Below, piece after piece: positions 1-7,935 of a stretch of 64,000 nt of DNA. The translations under genes and the position numbers were made by a program. This DNA is from Actinomycetota bacterium (GTDB taxonomy: Bacteria; Actinomycetota; Acidimicrobiia; IMCC26256; PALSA-610), in assembly GCA_003134555.1 (NCBI GenBank), contig PLBO01000113.1:1-64000 (forward strand), written 5' to 3'. The notes beneath the pieces were generated by a model. It was not told the DNA's origin and ran no database searches. It saw nothing but the letters and a program-made list of their open reading frames with translations. Numbering within the stretch: the first letter of the stretch is position 1; each line of letters begins with the position of its first letter.

Positions 1-809
1 CCGAAGACCGACTGGATGCCCATCCCTGAGAGCCAGCGAAGCTTGTTGATCACCTCGCCGGCCTTGGACCCGTTCTCGCCCACGTCGAAACCGAAGGGAA
101 CCGTCTTCTCGATCGCGTCGTAGTCGCGGCCTTCGTGCTCGCAAAGCCGGCGGAGCAATTCGAGCTGACGCGGGATCTCAGGGGACGGCCGGAGGTTGCA
201 GACGTCGGCGTAACGCGCGACAAGGGGCAGCGTGCGCTTCTCACCGCTTCCGGCGATCAGGATCGTCGGATGCGGACGGCTTAGGCTCTGCGGCAAGTTC
301 AGAGGCCGTTGGATGCGTACGTGCTTGCCGATGAAGGGTTGTTCCCCACCGTGCTCGCCCTCCCACATCCGCAAGCAGGCCTGCACCGTCTCTTCCAGGA
401 GGTCGAAGCGATCGCCCAGCGAAGGAAACGGCAGGCCGAGGCCCTGCGCCTCCTCGGCATAATCACCTGCCCCGATTGCGAGCATCGCGCGGCCTCCCGA
501 AAGCACGTCGAGCGTCGTGACCATCTTCGCGAGCATTGCAGGATTGCGATACGTGACTCCGGTGACGAGCGTTCCGAGTTGCACTCGCTGGGTACGCGCC
601 GCGAGCGCGCCGAGCAGCGTGTACGCCTCCAGGATCGGTTCGTCGGGGCCACCGAGCGCCGGCAGCTGCCAGAAATGATCCATCACCCACACCGACGCGA
701 AGCCACTGTCTTCGGCGGCAAGCGCGTGGGCGAGCGTCTGGTCGAACATCTCGACGTCGGGTACACCGGCGTGGCGGAAGCCCGGGATCTGAAAACCGAA
801 TGTCGTCAT
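1..809 (-). CDS. F420-dependent LLM-class oxidoreductase (3' end outside window)
   Basis: The gene reads leftward off the edge, so only the first 269 codons are visible. The protein has the luciferase-like monooxygenase TIM-barrel pattern: an N-terminal FGFQIPGF strand, a WVMDHFWQ segment, an LGTLVTGVTYRNPAMLAK strand/helix around residues 76-93, then LSGGRAMLAIGAGDYAEEA. These are typical of F420-using hydride-transfer enzymes. The substrate cannot be predicted. The ATG start at 809 is supported by a -10-like TAGCGT seven bases upstream, which suggests a leaderless mRNA. The next gene leftward is not visible. Upstream lie a small PH-like gene and a thiolase on the same strand, after a 31-base gap. 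The family call is confident; use of F420 rather than FMN is inferred from the family. Confidence 0.85.
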   Translation of the reverse strand, partial: MTTFGFQIPGFRHAGVPDVEMFDQTLAHALAAEDSGFASVWVMDHFWQLPALGGPDEPILEAYTLLGALAARTQRVQLGTLVTGVTYRNPAMLAKMVTTLDVLSGGRAMLAIGAGDYAEEAQGLGLPFPSLGDRFDLLEETVQACLRMWEGEHGGEQPFIGKHVRIQRPLNLPQSLSRPHPTILIAGSGEKRTLPLVARYADVCNLRPSPEIPRQLELLRRLCEHEGRDYDAIEKTVPFGFDVGENGSKAGEVINKLRWLSGMGIQSVF

Positions 810-816
810 GGCCCGG

Positions 817-822
817 ACGCTA
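817..822 (-). promoter_or_regulatory. -10-like hexamer TAGCGT, leaderless type
   Basis: TAGCGT on the minus strand ends seven bases before the ATG at 809. This spacing puts the likely transcription start at or next to the start codon. No clear -35 is seen. Confidence 0.5.
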
Positions 823-840
823 CCGCTCGCGGTGCGGGGC

Positions 841-1281
841 CTACTTGCGTGCGAGTTGTTCCTCCACGACGAGCACCAGCCGTCGCAACCGGCGGCCCCG
901 GATGGCTTCGATCTCGACGATCGCCCCGTCCTTGAACGCGAAGGCAACGCCGGTGAGGAGGCCGTGGCTCACGGCGATGATTTCCGCGAGTCGTCCGAGC
1001 TCGATCGCGCCCGAGTAGCGCGAGGGCGTACCGCCCCAGAACGTCGGCTTGCCGAACAACACGCGCTGATCGGTTGCGGCAACCACCATGTCGGGAGGCA
1101 CACGCGGGAAACCCGACACGATCGCCGCGTCGTGCCAATCGTCGAAGGCGCGCAGGCGCATCCGACCGGATCCGAGCGCGAACGTCGCCCGGACACTCAC
1201 GCCGGCGGCACCCCGGAAGCTCGCCCGGGCAACGGCGAGCAGCTCCTCGCCCGGCTCGAGCTCGATCAGCTCGCGCTTCAC
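841..1281 (-). CDS. Hypothetical 146-aa protein, PH-like pattern
   Basis: This GTG-started gene begins two bases after the stop codon of the thiolase gene, so it is surely co-transcribed with it. The protein has no signal peptide or membrane segment. It begins with a glutamate-rich LEPGEELLAVARA stretch, has a middle VAATDQRVLFGK segment and ends with basic RGRRLRRLVLVVEEQLARK. The combination 'gain-of-E loop, beta strands, T-D-x-R-V/L' resembles bacterial pleckstrin-homology-like domains, where a T(D/N)xR motif is common, but this is a weak resemblance. No catalytic motif is visible. Function unknown; the thiolase context could be incidental. Confidence 0.7.
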   Translation of the reverse strand: MKRELIELEPGEELLAVARASFRGAAGVSVRATFALGSGRMRLRAFDDWHDAAIVSGFPRVPPDMVVAATDQRVLFGKPTFWGGTPSRYSGAIELGRLAEIIAVSHGLLTGVAFAFKDGAIVEIEAIRGRRLRRLVLVVEEQLARK

Positions 1282-1283
1282 CG

Positions 1284-2471
1284 TCAAATGCGCTCGAGCA
1301 CCGTGCCCGTGCCGAGCCCGCCCCCGCAGCACATGGTGACGAGCGCGTACCGTCCGTCGGTCCGCTCGAGCTCGTGGAGCGCGGTCGTGATCAAACGGGC
1401 GCCGGTCGCGCCGACCGGATGGCCGAGCGCAATCGCGCCACCGTTGGGGTTGACCCGGGCCATGTCCGGCTTCACCTCGCGCTCCCACGCCAGAACGACC
1501 GACGCGAAGGCTTCGTTGATCTCGATCGTGTCGAAGTCGTCGATCGTGAGCCCGGTGCGCTCCATCATGCGACGGGTCGCGTCGATGGGGCCGGTGAGCA
1601 TCAGGACCGGATCGACGCCCACCAGACACTGGTCGACGACCCGCGCTCGCGGCCGCAGACCGAGCTCGCGCGCTTTGCGGGCGGTCGTCAGGAGCACCGC
1701 GGCCGCGCCGTCGGTGATCTGCGACGACGACCCGGCCGTGTGCACGCCGTCCTCTCGCCCGACCGGCTTCAGCTTTGCGAGCGCCTCGAGCGAGGTTTCC
1801 CGCAGGCCTTCGTCGCGCTCGACCCGGTGCGTCGTTCCGGTGGGTTTACCGTCGGCGTCGACGTCGGGCGCGTCGACCGGCAGGACCTCGCGTTCGAAAC
1901 GACCTTCGGACCACGCCTGCTGCGCGCGCTGCTGCGAGAGCAGACCGAACTGATCACAGTCGGCGCGCGTGATCCCCCACTCGTCGGCGATGCGCTCCGC
2001 GCCCTCGAACTGACTCGTCAGCTCGTAGTGCTCGCGGTATGACGGCGGGTTCGGACGGCCGAAGTCGTTGCGCACCGCGGCGCCCAGCGGTACGCGGCTC
2101 ATCGATTCGATGCCGCACGCGAGCGCGACGTCGACGACGCCCGAGCCGACCATCGCGGTCGCGAGGTTCGCGGCCTGCTGCGACGAACCGCACTGGCTGT
2201 CGACGGTGGTACCGGCGACCTCGAGCGGGAGACCCGCGCTCAGCCACGCGGTGCGCGCGATGTTGAACGTCTGCTCACCGACCTGGCTTACGCACCCGCC
2301 GATGACCTGACCGACGTCGCGGGGGTCGATGCCGGCCCGTTCGATCGCCGCCCGCTGCACGAGACCGAGCAAATCGGCCGGATGCACTGTCGACAACGCG
2401 CCGTTGCGGCGCCCGAGCGGCGCTCGTACCGCCTCGACGATGACGACGTCGTGATCGCTCAGTTCGGGCAC
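1284..2471 (-). CDS. Acetyl-CoA acyltransferase (thiolase)
   Basis: The 395-residue protein has the usual thiolase length and all active-site blocks: the nucleophilic cysteine in VDSQCGSSQQA (about Cys94), the GGAIALGHPVGATG block with the catalytic histidine (about His351) and the C-terminal CCGGGLGTG with the second cysteine (about Cys381). Thiolases cleave 3-ketoacyl-CoA with CoA, or run in reverse, in the cytoplasm. The sequence is of the degradative FadA type used in fatty-acid or sterol side-chain beta-oxidation rather than a biosynthetic KAS. GTG start at 2471, preceded by a purine-rich GAGGAG. The gene is followed closely by the PH-like gene. Chain-length specificity cannot be read from the sequence. 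Confidence 0.93.
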   Translation of the reverse strand: MPELSDHDVVIVEAVRAPLGRRNGALSTVHPADLLGLVQRAAIERAGIDPRDVGQVIGGCVSQVGEQTFNIARTAWLSAGLPLEVAGTTVDSQCGSSQQAANLATAMVGSGVVDVALACGIESMSRVPLGAAVRNDFGRPNPPSYREHYELTSQFEGAERIADEWGITRADCDQFGLLSQQRAQQAWSEGRFEREVLPVDAPDVDADGKPTGTTHRVERDEGLRETSLEALAKLKPVGREDGVHTAGSSSQITDGAAAVLLTTARKARELGLRPRARVVDQCLVGVDPVLMLTGPIDATRRMMERTGLTIDDFDTIEINEAFASVVLAWEREVKPDMARVNPNGGAIALGHPVGATGARLITTALHELERTDGRYALVTMCCGGGLGTGTVLERI

Positions 2472-2557
2472 GGCTGCTCCTCGGAGGATCGGAACCGGAG
2501 TCGGGTGAATCGTAGTGGTGACCTCTCGAGCGAGGTCGGTGGTGCCAGGATGGCTGC

Positions 2558-3166
2558 GTGCGAATCGCGGTGATCATCGGATGCTGCGGCGCGCTGGTGC
2601 TCGGCGCGTGCGGTGGGAGCAGCAAGACGACGGTGTCGACGCAGCCGACGACGGTCTCAGGTCCTTCGACCACTGCTACGACCGTCGAGCTCTCGACCAC
2701 GTCGCTGCCGTGCCAGCCTCTCCCGGTCCCGACGACCCCTGTCACCAGCCCGACCACGGCGCAGTCGTCGCTCCTCACGGATGTAAAGGAGCTCGGAGAC
2801 GACTGTGTCGACCACGTGATCTTCGACTTCACGGGCAAGGGGACCGACCCGCCCGGCTACTCCGTGACCTACGGCACCGCACCGATCGTCGGCGACGCGT
2901 CGGGCGCACCCATCGCGGTCGCGGGGAACGCGTTCGTGGTGGTCAAGGTGAAGCCGGGCTACGGCTACGACTTCGCCACCGGCAAGCAGACCTACAACGG
3001 TCCGAAGAGCGTTCCGGTCGGACACACGAACCACGTCCGTGCGATCGTCGAGACGGGCGACTTCGAAGGCGTGCTCACGTGGGTGATCGGCCTCGACACG
3101 AAGCGCGCCTTCAGCGTGCAAGCGACGGGCACCCCTCGCCACCAGCTCGTCGTGACGATCAGCTGA
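2558..3166 (+). CDS. Secreted lipoprotein of unknown function
   Basis: The 202-residue product starts with a hydrophobic signal sequence (about residues 3-17) and a lipobox, LVLGAC, so it should be lipid-modified on the cysteine near residue 18 and anchored outside the membrane. A Ser/Thr/Pro-rich linker follows (residues 20-70), then a globular part with no known motif that I recognise; it ends in a predicted beta strand HQLVVTIS. The AMIN-like pattern GYDFATGKQTYNG...VRAIVETGDFEGVLTWVIGL suggests a small beta-sandwich, resembling hypothetical secreted proteins of actinobacteria. The GTG at 2558 has a -10-like CAGGAT six bases upstream. It stands alone: divergent from the thiolase and convergent with the quinone reductase. 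Confidence 0.82.
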   Translation: MRIAVIIGCCGALVLGACGGSSKTTVSTQPTTVSGPSTTATTVELSTTSLPCQPLPVPTTPVTSPTTAQSSLLTDVKELGDDCVDHVIFDFTGKGTDPPGYSVTYGTAPIVGDASGAPIAVAGNAFVVVKVKPGYGYDFATGKQTYNGPKSVPVGHTNHVRAIVETGDFEGVLTWVIGLDTKRAFSVQATGTPRHQLVVTIS

Positions 3167-3182
3167 CCGCCGGACCTGAGCC

Positions 3183-4187
3183 TCAGCGGCAGTCGAGGAT
3201 GACTTTGCCGAACGTGGTGTCGGATGCGAGGAGCGAATAGGCCTCCTCGGCCTGCGCCAGCGGGATGGTCGCCTCGACGACCGGAGCGATCCGTTCTTCG
3301 GCGAGCAGGGGCACGACGTCGCGCACGAACGCGTCGGTCGCCGACGCTTTTTCCTCGACATCGCGCGTGCGCAGCACCGTGCCGACGAGGGTCAGGCGCT
3401 TGGCGAGGATCGACGAGAGGGGCAGTGTCGCCTGGGAACCCGCCATCATCCCGATACATACGATGCGCCCCTTGGGCGCGGCCGCGTTCACGTCGGCGAT
3501 CACGTAGTCGCCGCCCACGAGGTCGAGCGTGACGTGCGCGCCACCGTCGGTTGCTTCGACGATGGCCCACGCCAGCGCGTCGACGTCGAGCGCGCCGCCG
3601 GCGGTGCGCGGCGGTTCGACTCCCGCGTCGAGCCCCAACGCTCGGCAGCGTTCGATCTTGTCGGCGGTACGTGCGGTGCCGACGACTCGCGCGCCCAGCG
3701 CCTGCGCCAACTGGAGCGCGGCGGTGCCGACGCCCGAGCCGACCGCGTGTACGAGTACCCATTCGCCGGCGACGACGTGGGCTTGCGTGACCATGGCGTC
3801 GTGCGCCGTGAGGAACGCTTCGGGGACGCCGCCCATCGCGACGAGATCGAGGTTCGCGGGTACGGGCGCGCAATGAACCGCGGGGACAGCGACGTACTCG
3901 GCCTGTGCGCCACCTCCGGTAATGCCGAACACGCGATCACCGACTGCGGGCGCGTCGGCACTCGCGGCGACGTTCGCGCCGATCGCGGCGACGACGCCCG
4001 AGAATTCCATCCCCGGAATGTCGGCGGGCACGCCCGGCGGCGCGGGGTAACGGCCGGCGCGTTGCAGCAGATCGGCGCGGTTGAGTCCGGCGCCGTGAAC
4101 CCGCACCACCACGCCGTCGGCGGCCGGCTCCGGGACGGGCCGTTCCGCTACCTCCAGATGGTCCTCGACGATCGTGATCGCACGCAC
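3183..4187 (-). CDS. NAD(P)H:quinone oxidoreductase, PIG3-like MDR family
   Basis: The 334-residue protein belongs to the zinc-free branch of the medium-chain dehydrogenase/reductase family. It has the GroES-like N-terminus with GLNRADLLQRAGRYPAP (residues 35-50), which is typical of the PIG3/TED2 quinone reductases, then the nucleotide-binding VGSGVGTAA motif at 149-157. The zinc-binding cysteines of alcohol dehydrogenases are missing. The expected reaction is NADPH-dependent reduction of quinones or enones. The GTG start at 4187 follows a -10-like TAGGTT by eight bases. It is divergent from the 116-aa gene at 4246, and their two -10 elements sit about 30 bases apart. Confidence 0.9.
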   Translation of the reverse strand: MRAITIVEDHLEVAERPVPEPAADGVVVRVHGAGLNRADLLQRAGRYPAPPGVPADIPGMEFSGVVAAIGANVAASADAPAVGDRVFGITGGGAQAEYVAVPAVHCAPVPANLDLVAMGGVPEAFLTAHDAMVTQAHVVAGEWVLVHAVGSGVGTAALQLAQALGARVVGTARTADKIERCRALGLDAGVEPPRTAGGALDVDALAWAIVEATDGGAHVTLDLVGGDYVIADVNAAAPKGRIVCIGMMAGSQATLPLSSILAKRLTLVGTVLRTRDVEEKASATDAFVRDVVPLLAEERIAPVVEATIPLAQAEEAYSLLASDTTFGKVILDCR

Positions 4188-4195
4188 GAGCCAGT

Positions 4196-4201
4196 AACCT
4201 A
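4196..4201 (-). promoter_or_regulatory. -10-like hexamer TAGGTT
   Basis: It lies eight bases before the GTG at 4187 on the minus strand, in the short divergent region shared with the gene at 4246. Confidence 0.5.
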
Positions 4202-4233
4202 GCGGGCTGCAGGGCGGGCCCCGGGCCCGGCGC

Positions 4234-4239
4234 TACCGT
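4234..4239 (+). promoter_or_regulatory. -10-like hexamer TACCGT
   Basis: It lies six bases before the GTG at 4246 and supports that start and a leaderless mRNA. Confidence 0.5.
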
Positions 4240-4245
4240 CGAGGC

Positions 4246-4596
4246 GTGGCCGCTGGGCTCGTGATCATGGATGAGGACGGGAACGAGATCACGCTCGACG
4301 CGCGCGAGAGCGAATGCCTCTTCGTTCTCACCGGAGGCCTCGAAGCCGCGACCGTCTCGGCCTGTCCCGGGTGTCGCTGTCGCGTGCTTGCCGCGGTCGC
4401 GCTCGTCGATCTGCTCGACGCCGCGCCGCCGCACCCACGGGGCACCGAGCTCATCGAGCTCGCCGACGAAGCGCCGACGCTGCACCTGTACGTGGTCGAC
4501 GGCGCGAGCGACTGTGAGCACCCTCATTGGCTGGACCCGCTGTTCGAGGAATGGTTGGACGCCGGCGTCGCGCCGGGTCGGCACGCACGCCGCTGA
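4246..4596 (+). CDS. Small hypothetical protein with a Cys cluster
   Basis: The 116-residue acidic protein carries a CPGCRC cluster (about residues 46-51), plus later Cys and His residues in SDCEHPHWLDP. This could bind a metal, but the motif matches no family that I know. No membrane segment or signal peptide is visible. The reading frame is well supported by codon use, by a -10-like element at 4234 and by the 1-base spacing of its stop to the convergent WS/DGAT gene. Function unknown. Confidence 0.65.
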   Translation: MAAGLVIMDEDGNEITLDARESECLFVLTGGLEAATVSACPGCRCRVLAAVALVDLLDAAPPHPRGTELIELADEAPTLHLYVVDGASDCEHPHWLDPLFEEWLDAGVAPGRHARR

Positions 4597-5967
4597 TCAC
4601 ACCCCGCTGCAGAGCTCGTCGTATGCGTCGCGCACGTCGCGCATGAAGGCCGCGCTATCGACGATCGCAGCCGGATCGATGTTCAGCCCGATGTGTACGT
4701 CGTCGCAGTACGACAGCATCGTCACGGTGAGCGCGCACCCCGTGCGCGGGCCCATCGGGTAGCTGCCGAGAATGCGCGCGCCGGCGAGGTAGAGCGGAAC
4801 CGGGCTGCCGCGTAGGTTCGATGCGCCGAAGTCGATGGTGCGGGTCTGGGACCGGGTCATCGCGACGAGCAACGAGGTCGGCAGGCCCGAGACGAGTGCG
4901 GCGAGTCCCTCCGCCGCGGTCACTGCGCTCTCGCGTTTCGCCGACTGCAGCCGCTCGTGCACGTCGCCGAACAACGTCCGAACGTCGTGTGCGGGCTGGA
5001 TTGGCACGAGGACGCGCGCGGGAACGAACCGATTCGTCGCCGTGTCGCCGTGCCGGCGGGTACTGATCGGCATCACCAGGCGCAACTCGTCGACCGCACT
5101 GCCGCCGCGCTCGTGATAGCGGCCGAGGGCACTCGCCAAGCCGGTCACGAACACGTCGTTGAAGCTCCCGCCGAGCTTGGTCGCCGCCGCCCGCAGCGGC
5201 TCGAACGCGGTCTCGTAGACCTCGAAGTGCCGCCGGAGAGAGCGGCCGTCGATCAGGTCGGACCGGGCCGGGTCCGTCACGAGCGCCTGCCGCTGGATCG
5301 AGGACAACAGGCGGGCGGCGTCCGTCGCGCGCCCCGGTACCTCACTCGGATGGGCGACGACGTGGCCCGCCGTCCCGATCGTGCGGCGCACCGCATCGAG
5401 GCTCCGCTGAGCCGCGTCGACAACGGCGTCTCTCGTCGCCGAGAGCGGCGTGGCCGCGGCCACGCTCGGACTCTGTCCTTCGTCCGCAGCCTTCGATTCG
5501 GGATCGCGCTCGAGGTCGACCATCGCGATCGAGAGCTTCAGGCCGCCGACGCCGTCGGTGATCGTGTGATGCACCTTCTGGAGCATCGCGGCCCGCCCAC
5601 CGGTGAGGCCGTCGATGATCGTGAACTCCCACAGGGGTCGCGCCCGGTCGAGAGGTTGTTCGGCGAGGGCGCCACACAGGTCGAGCAGCGCCCGGTCGTC
5701 GCCCGGTGTCGGCACCGCGACGACGCGCACGTGGGCGTCGAGGTCGAGCGTCGGGTCGTCGGCGAACTCCGGGGGCACGATCCGAAGCGGTGCGCCGATG
5801 ACGCGTTGTCCCAGCCGGGGGATCGCGTCGAGCGCCCGCTGCATGGTCGCCCGGACGCGATCGTCGTCGGGACGACGGTCGAGGAAGGTCAGGTTGCAGA
5901 AGTCGGACCGGAGCGCCGGGTCCTTTTCGACCGCCCACATGATCGCCTCGGCGTTCGACATCCGCAC
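4597..5967 (-). CDS. Wax ester synthase / diacylglycerol acyltransferase (WS/DGAT)
   Basis: The 456-residue protein has the acyltransferase active-site motif HHTITDG (residues 133-139), preceded by PLWEFTIIDGL, and the typical WS/DGAT N-terminus with SNAEAIMW. These enzymes use acyl-CoA to esterify diacylglycerol or fatty alcohols, giving storage lipid. The length is close to the family's usual 450-480. GTG at 5967 is chosen over ATG at 5961 because a -10-like TAGCGT ends seven bases before it. It is a monocistronic leftward gene between two unrelated rightward genes. Its presence fits the many lipid-degradation genes in the window. Whether it makes wax esters or triacylglycerol is not decidable here. 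Confidence 0.92.
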   Translation of the reverse strand: MRMSNAEAIMWAVEKDPALRSDFCNLTFLDRRPDDDRVRATMQRALDAIPRLGQRVIGAPLRIVPPEFADDPTLDLDAHVRVVAVPTPGDDRALLDLCGALAEQPLDRARPLWEFTIIDGLTGGRAAMLQKVHHTITDGVGGLKLSIAMVDLERDPESKAADEGQSPSVAAATPLSATRDAVVDAAQRSLDAVRRTIGTAGHVVAHPSEVPGRATDAARLLSSIQRQALVTDPARSDLIDGRSLRRHFEVYETAFEPLRAAATKLGGSFNDVFVTGLASALGRYHERGGSAVDELRLVMPISTRRHGDTATNRFVPARVLVPIQPAHDVRTLFGDVHERLQSAKRESAVTAAEGLAALVSGLPTSLLVAMTRSQTRTIDFGASNLRGSPVPLYLAGARILGSYPMGPRTGCALTVTMLSYCDDVHIGLNIDPAAIVDSAAFMRDVRDAYDELCSGV

Positions 5968-5974
5968 GAGACCA

Positions 5975-5980
5975 ACGCTA
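5975..5980 (-). promoter_or_regulatory. -10-like hexamer TAGCGT before WS/DGAT
   Basis: It lies seven bases before the GTG at 5967 and helps to decide that start. Confidence 0.5.
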
Positions 5981-6065
5981 CGTCGTCCGCCCGGCGTCGC
6001 GCGGGCCCGCGTCCGCGGGCGAGCCGGGGTCGCTCGGATCGGTCTGAACGGCGAGACTGGGGCCG

Positions 6066-6955
6066 ATGACGGCTGCCCGTTCGATCAGAGAGCCGCAGCA
6101 ATCGCGAGCCGTATGGCGCGCGGCCGATGTCTCGAATGCTGCGGAGTGGACGATCGTGCTCGGCGATGACGAGCGAGAAGAGATCGTCGCCGCGACGGCG
6201 CGCGCGGTCGACGCAGGCAAGACGATCGAATCGCTTCGGGTCGAGGACTTCGCGCTGTCGAACCTCGGGGCGAGAGCGACGGAGTGGTCCGAAATTCTCC
6301 ACTCCGGCCGCGGCTTTCTCTTGTTCCGCGGGTTCCCCGTCGAGTGTCTCGAACCGGCGCCGGTCGAGTTGGCTTACGTCGGCTTCGGATTGCATTTCGG
6401 CAACCCGGTCGGTCAGGACGCGCAGGCGAGCATGCTCGGACATGTTCGCGACGAGGGTGCGGCCCGCACCGATCCAAGTGTCCGCTTCTACCGCACCCGA
6501 GAACGTCAGGACTTTCACACCGACGGCGCCGATCTGGTCGGGCTGTTGTGTCTGCGGGCTGCCGCCTCGGGCGGCGAGAGTCGGATCGCCAGTGCCGCTG
6601 CGGTCTACAACGAGATGCTCCGCACGCGTCCTGATCTGGTCGAGGTGCTGTACGAGCCGCTCTACTGGGACCGCAACGACGAGCAGTCTGCGGGCGAGGA
6701 TCCATTCTTCGCGCTGCCGGTGTTCAGCGACGTGGACGGCGCATCGCGAACGATCCCACTTTCCATCTCGAGATGAACTTCCTGCCCGGCGACATCCAGC
6801 TGCTGAACAACGCCAAGATCCTCCACTCCCGCGAGGCCTACGAGGATTCCGACGCGCCGGGTGAGCAGCGACATCTCCTGAGGCTGTGGCTCTCCGCACG
6901 GCACTTCGCCGGCGTCGAGGACATCCTTCGTTCCGGCATACCACAGCGCCGATGA
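6066..6955 (+). pseudogene. TauD/TfdA-type Fe(II)/2OG dioxygenase, broken by an out-of-frame internal deletion
   Basis: The first frame runs from ATG 6066 and is a good TauD/TfdA-like protein through PVFSDVDG (codon 225, ending at 6740). It has the GRGFLLFRGFP block and the iron ligands His151 and Asp153 in FHTDGAD. After 6740 this frame gives ten unrelated residues and stops at 6776. The missing C-terminus is intact in another frame from about 6743 (IANDPTFHLEM) through GDIQLLNNAKILHS to RHLLRLWLS, ending at 6955. It includes the distal iron-ligand histidine. Relatives have roughly 35-45 residues between these two blocks, so a segment of about 100-130 bases has been lost and the frame shifted. 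Without the third ligand the product should be inactive. A sequencing or assembly deletion would look the same. Confidence 0.78.
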
Positions 6956-7000
6956 CGCCGTGTGCGGGGGCGTGTCGAGCCCGCGTCCGGCCGTAGGTGC

Positions 7001-7029
7001 TTGACGTTGGCGCAAGACTGGGTTCTCAT
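7001..7029 (+). promoter_or_regulatory. Candidate promoter of the HU gene
   Basis: A TTGACG (-35) at 7001-7006 is followed after 17 bases by TCTCAT (-10) at 7024-7029. This leaves a leader of about 30 bases with a GGAGG ribosome-binding site at 7053-7057 before the GTG at 7067. The -10 is weak. Confidence 0.4.
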
Positions 7030-7066
7030 TGCACGGACACTGGCTGATGCGCGGAGGTGTTGCCCC

Positions 7067-7342
7067 GTGAACAAGGGCGAGCTCGTCGAGGCAATTGCGA
7101 GCGCTTCGAATCTGAGTAAGACCGACGCGGAGGGCGCCTTGAATGCGTTCATCGGGTCCGTGCAGTCTGCAGTCGCGGCCGGCGACAAGGTCACGCTTCC
7201 GGGTTTCGGCACATTTGCGCCGTCCGCCCGCAAGGCGCGAACCGGCATGAATCCGCAGACGCGCGAGCCGATCCAGATCGCAGCGTCCAAGTCGGTCAAG
7301 TTCACCGTGGGCTCCGATTTCAAGAAACGCGTCAACTCGTAG
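7067..7342 (+). CDS. hup: HU-family DNA-binding protein
   Basis: The 91-residue protein is a full-length, tail-less HU: NKGELVEAIA at the N-terminus, the dimer core LNAFIGSVQSAVAAGDKVTLPGFGTF, and the DNA-binding arm with ARTGMNPQTREPIQI. It would bind and bend DNA as a dimer in the nucleoid. The GTG at 7067 is chosen because GGAGG sits nine bases upstream and the protein start then matches the family. Actinobacterial HupB normally carries a long lysine/alanine-rich tail in the same chain. Here the chain ends with KKRVNS, and a tail-like protein is encoded separately 110 bases downstream. A short GC hairpin lies between the two. Confidence 0.95.
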   Translation: MNKGELVEAIASASNLSKTDAEGALNAFIGSVQSAVAAGDKVTLPGFGTFAPSARKARTGMNPQTREPIQIAASKSVKFTVGSDFKKRVNS

Positions 7343-7369
7343 AGCCAATCGTTCGTAGTCGTGTAGGGC

Positions 7370-7385
7370 GCGGGGCTCACCCCGC
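7370..7385 (+). terminator. Short GC hairpin between HU and the Lys-rich gene
   Basis: GCGGGG-CTCA-CCCCGC forms a perfect 6-bp stem with a 4-base loop. There is no T run after it, so it could be an attenuating hairpin rather than a full terminator. Confidence 0.4.
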
Positions 7386-7452
7386 TCGCGTTCCGAGTGA
7401 TGCCGAACTTCGACTTCCCTTGAGTGAGTGCTCACGGAGAAAGGTGGTGCCC

Positions 7453-7803
7453 GTGCCTCCCGCCAAGAAGGCCACGAAGAAGAGAGCTGCGAAGAAGGGC
7501 GCGAAGAAGAGAGTCGCCAAGAAGGCCACGCGGAAGAAAGCTGCGAAGACCGCCGCGAAGAAGCGAACCGCGAAGAAGGCGACGAAGAAGCGGGCTGCCA
7601 AGAAGGCGGCGAAGAAGCGGACGGCCAAGAAGGCCACGCGCAAGAAGGCCGCGAAGAAGGCGGCGAAGAAGCGGACGGCCAAGAAGGCCACGCGCAAGAA
7701 GGCGGCGAAGAAGGCCACGCGCAAGAAGGCGGCGAAGAAGGCCGCGAAGAAGCGGACGGCCAAGAAGGCCACGCGCCGGAAAGCTGCCAAAAGGCGCGGC
7801 TGA
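7453..7803 (+). CDS. Lysine/alanine-rich histone-H1-like protein
   Basis: The product of about 116 residues is built almost only of Lys, Ala, Arg and Thr, in imperfect repeats such as [12 protein letters not shown] and AKKRTAKK. It has no globular domain. This composition is that of bacterial H1-like proteins and of the C-terminal tail of mycobacterial HupB, which bind DNA electrostatically and help compact the nucleoid. The GTG at 7453 is preferred because GGAGAAAGG lies eight bases upstream; a TTG at 7420 would add eleven residues. The DNA is itself repetitive (units around 7600-7790), so copy number may vary between strains. A strong terminator follows. Confidence 0.85.
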   Translation: MPPAKKATKKRAAKKGAKKRVAKKATRKKAAKTAAKKRTAKKATKKRAAKKAAKKRTAKKATRKKAAKKAAKKRTAKKATRKKAAKKATRKKAAKKAAKKRTAKKATRRKAAKRRG

Positions 7804-7812
7804 GCAAACGCG

Positions 7813-7850
7813 AAGAGATGCCCCGGCGGGCGGTGTCCGGGGCATCTCTT
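7813..7850 (+). terminator. Strong intrinsic terminator after the Lys-rich gene
   Basis: A perfect 14-bp stem (7813-7826 with 7837-7850) carries a 10-base loop. The left arm begins AAGAGATG, so the right arm ends in CATCTCTT, partly T-rich. It starts ten bases after the stop codon at 7801-7803 and would also act for the convergent methyltransferase gene. Confidence 0.8.
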
Positions 7851-7935
7851 CAAAAAGCCAGGGGTTGGGATTCCCGGCGACGGTGTTCTTCCCAACGGCA
7901 GGCTTATCTATGCACGTACGGTGGTGATGGGCGCG

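Noticed and set aside
232-2042. Long plus-strand open frames opposite the F420 and thiolase genes
   Set aside because: They are Arg/Pro-rich antisense shadows produced by high GC at codon position three. The minus-strand genes have clear family motifs.
2515-4584. Overlapping open frames of 200-290 residues on both strands
   Set aside because: The real lipoprotein and quinone reductase explain the region; the others have low-complexity translations.
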